Shown here one piece after another: positions 1 to 4,604 of a DNA stretch of 5,326 nt (position 1 is its first letter; each line of letters starts with the position of its first letter). Under the pieces are notes generated by a model. That model had not been told where the DNA came from, did no database searches, and saw only the letters and a program-made list of their open reading frames with translations. Made by a program: the position numbers and the translations under genes. The DNA is from Thermoflexales bacterium (GTDB lineage: Bacteria; Chloroflexota; Anaerolineae; Fen-1058), in NCBI GenBank assembly GCA_030834835.1, contig JAUQXD010000622.1, forward strand, positions 1-5,326. Reading direction: 5' to 3'.

Positions 1-1
1 A

Positions 2-73
2 CTGGGTACGCAGAACACACGCCTCAAGGCCGCTTGGGATCACGACTATCTGCTCGCGTTGCTGACCCAATAA
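2..73 (+). CDS. C-terminal fragment of a plus-strand gene, possibly an ISAs1-like transposase (5' end outside window)
   Basis: An open frame enters from the left edge and ends at TAA (71-73), giving 23 residues that finish in AWDHDYLLALLTQ. The basic stretch followed by a W-D-x-D-Y-L-L ending resembles, from memory, the extreme C-terminus of ISAs1/H-repeat-type DDE transposases, in which a basic segment precedes a short acidic-aromatic-Leu tail. The GC content is typical of the rest of the window, and the sequence becomes very AT-rich soon after the stop. The stretch ATGCAATTGCCCTA at 75-88, just past the stop, could belong to the element's terminal inverted repeat, but the other end lies outside the window, so this cannot be tested here. 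The fragment is too short for a firm family call; it could be the tail of any gene. It is the only plus-strand coding signal I find credible. Confidence 0.4.
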   Translation: MGTQNTRLKAAWDHDYLLALLTQ

Positions 74-99
74 GATGCAATTGCCCTATATGGAGAAAT

Positions 100-395
100 G
101 AAATCAGGTTTAGACTTGATCCCAGCGACTATTTTATCACAATCTATATATAGTGTGTAAATACTTTGTGTAAATAACGAAAATTTACAAATCATGACAT
201 AGAAATATTATTAAATGACAACAATGTAATTTATATTTCATGGATAGTAGATCATATTATAACAGTGTGATGATATTTTTACGAATATAGATTAGAATAT
301 GAAAAATACTTTATAATTTTGATAGAAACAAACCTAGATTACTGCAATATAATATTCATTCCGTGAAAAACTAATCATATTACAATTACAGACAT
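100..395. other. AT-rich non-coding block
   Basis: This stretch of about 300 bases is strikingly AT-rich: the line 181-240 has only 10 G/C in 60, against about 68% in the phosphatase gene at the other end of the window. Stops are dense in all frames and I find no convincing ORF, tRNA or structured RNA. It contains small internal repeats, for example GTGTAAATA at 155-163 and again at 168-176 (13-bp spacing), plus several AATAT and ATCATAT-type short palindromic runs. The edges are abrupt: GC-normal sequence precedes about position 90 and resumes at about 405. It could be foreign DNA beside a mobile-element end, a decayed gene, or an AT-rich protein-binding region. Nothing in it decides between these. 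Confidence 0.7.
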
Positions 396-404
396 ATTCC
401 TGAG

Positions 405-546
405 CAAGACCTAAGATCGAGCGGGCGATGCGAGGGTCGGTCGTGACACGTTTGAGGTCGAGCGGGAGGCTGGCGGGCGACATTTTCGCCGGAGATGAAT
501 CTGCGTCCTGATAAGCGAAGCCTGCTGAAGCGGGCCGGGGCAATTG
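405..546. other. GC-rich intergenic stretch, no supported gene
   Basis: GC content returns to normal here. Several short overlapping minus-strand frames cross the stretch but none has a clear ribosome binding site or a recognisable domain. One frame (minus strand, ATG at about 483) reads ...DLKRVTTDPRIARS..., which faintly recalls the N-terminus of DUF433 antitoxin-like proteins but lacks their following G-K-P motif and then runs into the AT-rich block. It may be a gene remnant cut by that block; I do not call it. Confidence 0.4.
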
Positions 547-770
547 TCATTCCCGCGTAGGCGGGAATCCATACGCCGGACAAAGGCGTTGTCCATCGGC
601 AGCGTGGATGCCCGAATGCCTTTGTCGGGCATGACGTGTCACGGGTTGTGTGTCATACCCGCGTGCTGTTGGCGTCCGCCTTTGGCGGGCGGAATCCAGC
701 GGCCCCATCAGCACGATTTGCCTATCGTCAGTCTGAACGCCCGACGCGGAGCGAGCATTCGAGCATGACG
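547..770. repeat. Dispersed hairpin-rich repeat, copy 1 (106-bp unit plus a degenerate second unit)
   Basis: A complete 106-bp unit runs from 547 to 652 and a diverged second unit begins at 653. The unit holds three hairpins: ATTCCCGC/GCGGGAAT (549-556 with 561-568, 4-base loop), ACGCC/GGCGT (573-577 with 585-589) and ATGCCCGA/TCGGGCAT (608-615 with 625-632, 9-base loop). The first fits ATTCCC-N8-GGGAAT, the pattern of the Neisseria dRS3 repeat. The degenerate part contains a further hairpin (674-680 with 684-690) and a decayed GCCCGAC...TCGAGCATGACGGG end that abuts the stop codon of the minus-strand membrane protein gene. There is no coding signal inside, so it is best read as a non-autonomous or structural dispersed repeat. 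Confidence 0.85.
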
Positions 771-772
771 GG

Positions 773-1483
773 TTATGGGTTCTTGATGTCAATTCTCAAG
801 ATGGGCGGATCCTCGTCAGGGTAATAATTGTCGGTATAGTAAACTCGGGCATATGTACCCTCTGTGAGAACGCCTCCATGCGCAATGCTTTGCCTGTATG
901 CGCAAGTCGACACGTAATAGCAGACTTCAAGTGAGGCGTCGCCAACTCTGATGGAATCCCCGGTGCCGCGATCACATGTCGACTGAGAGTGGATTACATG
1001 CACTATGCCTTCAGCGATTTTGTACTCTCGGGTATCGTACATGCTTTGTAGACGGGTACAGTTGCTGACATCTTCTATGTTCGATTTGAGGAGAATCTGA
1101 TCTACGCTTCCGCCAAACAGAGCAATTGCGGACAAAGCTGCAATGGTAAATGGAGTGCGCGTGAATCTTAAATTGAAGATCGCACGATAAACCAGGAGTG
1201 CTCCGGCATAAAGAATTCCGATAACTCCGATGGCCAGAATGCCTATCGTTTCTAATAGGTGTCCTTGATAAGTCTTGAACGCCGCTGCCGCATTTTCTGC
1301 CAGTGTGAACACGGTAATGAAACCCTCGGTAGCGGGTGTGCCTGTCCTATCCGTGGGTAAGGCGGGTTCAGCCGGAACCAGTATTGATCTTGCGAAAGAG
1401 ACGACGTCGATGAGGAGCAACATCGAACCGATAGCGGCGAGCAAGACTTTTTCAAGCGAGCGTCCTGATTTTGTGTGGCTCAT
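773..1483 (-). CDS. Unrecognised three-helix membrane protein with a four-cysteine C-terminal domain
   Basis: A 236-residue protein of unknown function that I do not recognise. Hydrophobic segments lie at about residues 11-30, 78-100 and 111-127. A Pro/Thr-rich stretch of about 45 residues lies between the first two. The C-terminal part (130-236) is soluble and polar, with four cysteines (142, 170, 188, 194) that could form two disulfides if it faces outward, many Tyr residues, and an acidic Y-P-D-E-D-P-P stretch near the end. The ATG at 1483 is chosen because it gives a short basic tail before helix 1; no clear Shine-Dalgarno precedes it. GC is about 45% in sampled lines, well below the right-hand genes (up to about 68%), which suggests a different origin. 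The gene sits exactly between two repeat copies, and its stop lies at the edge of copy 1, so the last residues may be repeat-derived. Coding status is likely from length and helix pattern. Confidence 0.75.
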   Translation of the reverse strand: MSHTKSGRSLEKVLLAAIGSMLLLIDVVSFARSILVPAEPALPTDRTGTPATEGFITVFTLAENAAAAFKTYQGHLLETIGILAIGVIGILYAGALLVYRAIFNLRFTRTPFTIAALSAIALFGGSVDQILLKSNIEDVSNCTRLQSMYDTREYKIAEGIVHVIHSQSTCDRGTGDSIRVGDASLEVCYYVSTCAYRQSIAHGGVLTEGTYARVYYTDNYYPDEDPPILRIDIKNP

Positions 1484-1500
1484 GATTCAGTAGAATAATC

Positions 1501-1640
1501 TGGATGCCCGACAAATGCATTCGGGCATGACGTGTCATGGGTTGTGTGTCATTCCCGCGTAGGTGGGAATCCATACGCCGGACAAAGGCGTTGCCAATCG
1601 GTAACGTGGATGCCCGACAGAAGCGTTCGGGCATGACGGC
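1501..1640. repeat. Dispersed hairpin-rich repeat, copy 2
   Basis: Same orientation and spacing as copy 1, but permuted: it starts in the middle of the unit. The 48 bases 1501-1548 match 605-652 almost exactly outside the hairpin loop. 1549-1606 matches 547-604 at 53 of 58 positions. A third hairpin then closes the copy. Hairpins: ATGCCCGA/TCGGGCAT at 1504-1511 with 1521-1528, ATTCCCGC/GTGGGAAT at 1551-1558 with 1563-1570, and ATGCCCGA/TCGGGCAT at 1610-1617 with 1627-1634. The loops differ between copies (for example 616-624 against 1512-1520) while the stems are kept. The copy begins about 17 bp upstream of the minus-strand gene starting at 1483 and ends about 20 bp beyond the stop of the 67-residue membrane protein gene. 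Confidence 0.88.
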
Positions 1641-1658
1641 GGCTGCGGCACTTTTAGA

Positions 1659-1862
1659 TTAGCCCGCCACCAAGTAGGCAACTATGCCGACAAGTGTTAT
1701 TAACGCGCCCAAGACCCAAAGCAATACCCCCGGCGGTTTGAGATATGTATTTGCCCTCCACACTGGAGCAGCAGTCCAGAAAGCGGTGTTTGGCTTACGA
1801 AAGAATAGCCAACCCAGGGTAATTGTTGCACTGCCAGTAAGCATGAACAAGAATGGACTCAT
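1659..1862 (-). CDS. Small two-helix membrane protein
   Basis: A 67-residue protein of unknown function. Two hydrophobic segments (about 3-21 and 45-65) flank a short aromatic and basic loop (F-F-R-K-P-N ... P-V-W-R-A-N-T-Y), giving a helical hairpin that fills almost the whole chain. The loop's RK and R/K residues suggest it lies on the cytoplasmic side with both termini outside, by the positive-inside rule. The start is well supported: AAGGAG lies at 1869-1874, six bases upstream of the ATG. The gene begins only 21 bp after the stop of the lipoprotein gene, so the two are likely cotranscribed, and it may act as a membrane accessory to that lipoprotein (inference only). GC is near 50%, between the lipoprotein gene and the lower-GC gene to its left. 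I cannot assign a family. Confidence 0.75.
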   Translation of the reverse strand: MSPFLFMLTGSATITLGWLFFRKPNTAFWTAAPVWRANTYLKPPGVLLWVLGALITLVGIVAYLVAG

Positions 1863-1868
1863 CTTTCT

Positions 1869-1874
1869 CTCCTT
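1869..1874 (-). promoter_or_regulatory. Ribosome binding site of the two-helix membrane protein
   Basis: On the minus strand this reads AAGGAG, six bases before the ATG at 1862. It is the strongest Shine-Dalgarno in the window. It fixes the start of a gene short enough to be doubted otherwise. Confidence 0.8.
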
Positions 1875-1883
1875 CGATTGGCG

Positions 1884-3296
1884 CTACTTCAAAAACCCCA
1901 CACTGTCGCTAAACAACTTCTCATTCGGATCGAGTGCGGCGGCCTTCTCGATGTCGGCCAGCGCCGCCGGATTCTGCTGATCGGCCAGCCACTCGCCGTA
2001 GCCGCGCAAGAAATAGGCCGCAGCCAGATCGGGCTGAACCTGAATGGCGGAGTTGGTGGTCTGCGTGATCCAATCGGCCAGCGTCGATTCCCAACCTTCG
2101 GCCAGCGTGCCTGCGATCAACGGACCGGTCAGCGAGAAGAGTTGATCGGGCGGATACGGGCGCATCACATCGAGTGTGGCGGCGTAATCTCCATAGAAAA
2201 GATTGTTCAGCAGCGGATAGGCACCCTGTGCAATTTGCTCGTGTAATGCTAGGGTTTGAGAAAAGATCAATACCCAATTCCACTTTGACAAGAAATAGTA
2301 TGGTCGTGTTGCGCCCGGATTAGCGGCGGTTATCGGGATTGCTTGATCAATCAATGCCTTCGCATCTTTCCACAATCCAGCATTCGCCAATTCAATAGCA
2401 TGATTTACAGCCTGCCGCAGATCGGCTGGCGCGGAATCGGGCAGGGGCGTCAAGGTCTGTTCGACCAATTGTGCGCCGTCCCAACTTAATATACTGTACG
2501 CGGGCAGGCGTACACCACAGGCATAGCAGAACACATACGCGTTGGTGTGATCGAGTATCACATCAGGTTGGTCATCCTGGTTCAAATCGAGTACGAAACC
2601 TGCGCCGGGATGATCGCTGCAATTCGTGGCGGCTGTGATCTGTGAGCGGCCTGTCGGATCGATGGCGAACAGATCGAAGCAGCCACCGTGCGCACCTACG
2701 CCGCTGTCCACTCGTAGCCAGATGTGCGTCGGTTCGATTTGCTCTTGTCGCACGCTGCCCGGATCGACGTAATCAGCATTCGCCAGATCAAACTTGAGCA
2801 GTTGCTGCCAGCCGTCGTTCGTGCGTGAATAGATCGCGATGAAGTGATTGTGGTTGGCGATGAAATCGCGCATGCCATAGGAATAGGCCACCCACAACTC
2901 CGCGCCGTTCGTGGTGGTCAACGGCCAGACGGACACGCCTTCCAGTCCAAGCGGCGCGTAGCCTGATGCATCCGGCGTGGGCGGCGGTGGCAGCAAGGCC
3001 GCCGCAGTGGCTGACAGTTCCACGGTATACGTGGCGATTTGTTCGGGCGACAGAGTGAGTGCGGCGACCGTCGGTGTCTGAGTTGGCAGGGTGGTCGGCG
3101 GTAGCGCGGTTGGCCGCTCAGTTGGCGTGGCTGATATCGGTGCAGCGACGGTTGACACAACCTGCGTCGGAGCGACGTCTGGTGTGGGCGCGGCGCTCGA
3201 TGGATTGACTGCGGGCGCAGCCGGTGCGCCGCAGGCAGCCAGACTCAACCCCAGTCCTATCGCGAGTAAGAGATTCCGAATCATAAACTTGAACAT
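1884..3296 (-). CDS. Lipoprotein with Pro/Thr linker, FG-GAP/VCBS-like motif and TPR-like C-terminus
   Basis: A predicted surface lipoprotein of 470 residues. From the ATG at 3296 the N-terminus is a short basic region (M-F-K-F-M-I-R-N), a hydrophobic stretch and a lipobox L-A-A-C with the lipidated Cys at 22. The frame can be extended to a TTG at 3341, but that would put 15 extra polar residues ahead of the signal peptide, so the ATG is preferred; six Gs lie just upstream of it (3299-3304), rather close. Residues 23-110 form a low-complexity Ala/Pro/Thr linker. The middle region holds an Asp-rich D-L-N-Q-D-D-Q-P-D motif (237-245) like the calcium-binding loops of FG-GAP/VCBS repeats, plus four cysteines (206, 226, 257, 260), the last two as C-Y-A-C. 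The C-terminus (about 290-470) is helical; its end, with A-x-Y-F-L-R-G and A-L-x-D-x-x-K-A-A-A-L-D-P, is a recognisable TPR unit. It is probably a scaffold or sensor outside the membrane; the partner is unknown. Confidence 0.85.
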   Translation of the reverse strand: MFKFMIRNLLLAIGLGLSLAACGAPAAPAVNPSSAAPTPDVAPTQVVSTVAAPISATPTERPTALPPTTLPTQTPTVAALTLSPEQIATYTVELSATAAALLPPPPTPDASGYAPLGLEGVSVWPLTTTNGAELWVAYSYGMRDFIANHNHFIAIYSRTNDGWQQLLKFDLANADYVDPGSVRQEQIEPTHIWLRVDSGVGAHGGCFDLFAIDPTGRSQITAATNCSDHPGAGFVLDLNQDDQPDVILDHTNAYVFCYACGVRLPAYSILSWDGAQLVEQTLTPLPDSAPADLRQAVNHAIELANAGLWKDAKALIDQAIPITAANPGATRPYYFLSKWNWVLIFSQTLALHEQIAQGAYPLLNNLFYGDYAATLDVMRPYPPDQLFSLTGPLIAGTLAEGWESTLADWITQTTNSAIQVQPDLAAAYFLRGYGEWLADQQNPAALADIEKAAALDPNEKLFSDSVGFLK

Positions 3297-3339
3297 GTCC
3301 CCCCACAAATCGTGACTTGAATGAGCCACCGACTGAGCC

Positions 3340-3408
3340 AAAAATAATTCAACCTTGCGAGGGGTGACCCGGCGCTAATCCATCGCGCGATCCACCCCTC
3401 GCAAGGTT
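3340..3408 (-). terminator. Probable intrinsic terminator: perfect 16-bp inverted repeat with T-rich tail
   Basis: AACCTTGCGAGGGGTG (3351-3366) is the exact reverse complement of CACCCCTCGCAAGGTT (3393-3408), with a 26-base loop that itself contains the palindrome ATCGCGCGAT (3382-3391). Read on the minus strand, the stem is followed by GAATTATTTTT, a T-rich tail as expected for termination. It lies 26 bp after the stop of the SH3b gene at 3435 and before the lipoprotein gene, where the transcription unit should end. The long stem and loop are larger than in a typical terminator, so a palindromic dispersed element serving as a terminator is also possible. Confidence 0.7.
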
Positions 3409-3434
3409 AAGGTGTGTGCTCAACGACACTGCGC

Positions 3435-3941
3435 TTAACGCGGCGGCGCAGTCGGCGCGATGTAATCCTGCGCGGCCCAGCCTTCTGCGCCATTGGGATC
3501 GCGCAGCTGCCACCAGTTGAGATCGTTGGCGGCAGTCGGTCCGCCGATGACTTCCAACACTTCGCCTTCACCCAATGTGCGGATGATCTGCGCGGTGGTG
3601 CTGGCATCCTTGCGGAAGTTCACACCGTTGGTCACGACGACGTAGCCGCCCGTCGCAATCGTATCGGGCACTTTGGGCGTCGGCGTGAACGTCGGCGCAG
3701 AGGTCGGCGTCGGGATCAGCGTGACCGTGGGCCGAAAGATCGTCGGCGTGATGGTGGGCGTGGGCGCGGAGGTTGCCAGGTTGTCGACGATCGAACGGCC
3801 GGCCGCAGAACAGATCACGACCGAGACGACGGTGATGAACAACAGCAGCAGCCACTCGCGCCACGACAGATCGGTCTGGCCGGGGCGCGGCCGGATGTGG
3901 ACACCGGGTTTACTATGTTTGTTGGGTTGTACTTGAGACAT
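3435..3941 (-). CDS. Membrane-anchored SH3b-domain protein (second of a tandem pair)
   Basis: A 168-residue single-pass protein. A polar, basic N-terminus (1-28) precedes one transmembrane helix (about 29-47), then a Pro/Thr-rich linker with T-P-T repeats (about 58-92), and a bacterial SH3 (SH3b) domain at about 98-162. The SH3b signature is visible: V-N-F-R near the start, a Leu-G-E-G turn, G-G-P, D-L-N-W-W-Q-L, and E-G-W-A-A-Q-D-Y-I at the end. With the N-terminus inside, the SH3b domain faces the outside, where such domains usually bind cell-wall or other surface ligands. The start is set by TGAGGT about four bases before the ATG at 3941. It shares architecture and SH3b motifs with the product of the next gene upstream, so the pair probably arose by duplication. 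It is followed by a terminator-like hairpin. The ligand is unknown. Confidence 0.88.
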   Translation of the reverse strand: MSQVQPNKHSKPGVHIRPRPGQTDLSWREWLLLLFITVVSVVICSAAGRSIVDNLATSAPTPTITPTIFRPTVTLIPTPTSAPTFTPTPKVPDTIATGGYVVVTNGVNFRKDASTTAQIIRTLGEGEVLEVIGGPTAANDLNWWQLRDPNGAEGWAAQDYIAPTAPPR

Positions 3942-3944
3942 GGA

Positions 3945-3950
3945 ACCTCA
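3945..3950 (-). promoter_or_regulatory. Ribosome binding site of the second SH3b gene
   Basis: On the minus strand TGAGGT precedes the ATG at 3941, with GAGG four to five bases away. It supports the chosen start and shows that this gene can be translated independently despite the repeat arrays just upstream. Confidence 0.65.
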
Positions 3951-3953
3951 ATT

Positions 3954-4009
3954 CTGAATGCATAATTCATAATGCACAATTCATAATGCGCAATGCACAA
4001 TGCGACATG
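3954..4009. repeat. Heptanucleotide tandem repeat array, CATAATG type
   Basis: Eight consecutive 7-base units in one register: CTGAATG, CATAATT, CATAATG, CACAATT, CATAATG, CGCAATG, CACAATG, CGACATG. The consensus is CAYAATG, with decay at both ends. It lies wholly in the gap between the two SH3b genes. It resembles the heptanucleotide STRR arrays of filamentous cyanobacteria in form, though not necessarily in sequence or origin. Confidence 0.85.
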
Positions 4010-4022
4010 CCGCTGGCGTCAC

Positions 4023-4071
4023 GATTCCCTATCACCGGTTACTGATTACCAGTTACCGATTACCGCTTCAC
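4023..4071. repeat. Heptanucleotide tandem repeat array, GATTACC type
   Basis: Seven 7-base units: GATTCCC, TATCACC, GGTTACT, GATTACC, AGTTACC, GATTACC, GCTTCAC, consensus GATTACC. It has a different sequence and phase from the neighbouring CATAATG array, about 13 bp away. Its last unit runs over the stop codon (4068-4070) of the upstream SH3b gene. Confidence 0.8.
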
Positions 4072-4604
4072 GGCGTTGTGGCCGGCGTTAAAAACCTCTC
4101 GGCTGCCCAGCCCTGCGCGCCATCGGCGGCATCTTCCAGTCGCCACCAGACCAGGTCATCGGCGCTGCGCGGACCCTCCAGAATTTTCAACCGCGTGCCG
4201 TCGTCGACGGTCTTCAACGTCGTCGATTGCAGACCGGGATCAGATCGCAAGCGCAGCGACGAGCCGGTGCCCGCGACGATGGCGCTGCCGTTGATATATA
4301 ACCCCGTCGGCGTGGGCGATGCAATCACGAGCGTTGGCGCGATCTGCTCCGGCGCCAGCGTGGGCGTCGGAATGACCGGCGACGGCGTGATCGTGATCAC
4401 GCGCGCGGTGGGCGGCGCACCTGTGACGGCGCTGTTGAGCGGCTTCAACCCGATCAACCCGCCAAACCCGATCAGTGCACACATGCCCAGCGCCAGACCG
4501 ATGAGCGGTCCCAGCCACCAGACCGCGCCGCCGGGCCGTCGGGCACGCGCCTGCACGCGGCGCACGGCTTGCGTTGACGAATCATGCGGAGATGAAGTGC
4601 TCAA
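4068..4604 (-). CDS. Membrane-anchored SH3b-domain protein (first of a tandem pair)
   Basis: A 178-residue single-pass protein with the same plan as its downstream neighbour. An Arg-rich cytoplasmic N-terminus (R-R-V-Q-A-R-A-R-R at 15-23) is followed by one transmembrane helix (about 29-53), a Pro/Thr linker (about 63-100) and an SH3b domain at about 107-173. The domain shows S-L-R-L-R-S-D-P-G, an E-G-P turn, D-L-V-W-W-R-L and Q-G-W-A-A-E-R-F-L. The frame starts with TTG at 4604, overlapping the phosphatase stop by four bases (TTGA), which suggests translational coupling. No clear Shine-Dalgarno is seen, and an internal GTG (residue 14) is an alternative start that would keep the helix. The basic tail next to the membrane could contact the phosphatase or nucleic acid, but that is speculation. 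Its SH3b domain, facing outside, would sense or bind the envelope. Confidence 0.85.
   Translation of the reverse strand: MSTSSPHDSSTQAVRRVQARARRPGGAVWWLGPLIGLALGMCALIGFGGLIGLKPLNSAVTGAPPTARVITITPSPVIPTPTLAPEQIAPTLVIASPTPTGLYINGSAIVAGTGSSLRLRSDPGLQSTTLKTVDDGTRLKILEGPRSADDLVWWRLEDAADGAQGWAAERFLTPATTP

Noticed and set aside
334..543. Minus-strand frame with a faint DUF433-like N-terminus (RVTTDPRIA)
   Set aside because: It lacks the diagnostic G-K-P motif that follows in DUF433, runs into the AT-rich block and stops, and has no clear ribosome binding site. At best it is a remnant.
547..1640. CRISPR array
   Set aside because: The repeats are about 106 bp long, permuted, only two blocks, with a gene between them and no regular spacers.
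1878..2246. Plus-strand open frame of 122 codons opposite the lipoprotein gene
   Set aside because: The opposite strand carries a clear TPR-like protein end with a well-defined reading frame; this frame has no independent support.
3297..3341. Earlier TTG start for the lipoprotein, adding 15 residues
   Set aside because: The extension is polar and would displace the signal peptide from the N-terminus; the ATG at 3296 gives a normal lipoprotein signal.
3414..3965. A long plus-strand open frame of 183 codons
   Set aside because: It lies opposite the SH3b gene, is Arg/Gly-rich low-complexity sequence, has no domain, and is the expected antisense shadow of a GC-rich Pro/Thr-coding gene.
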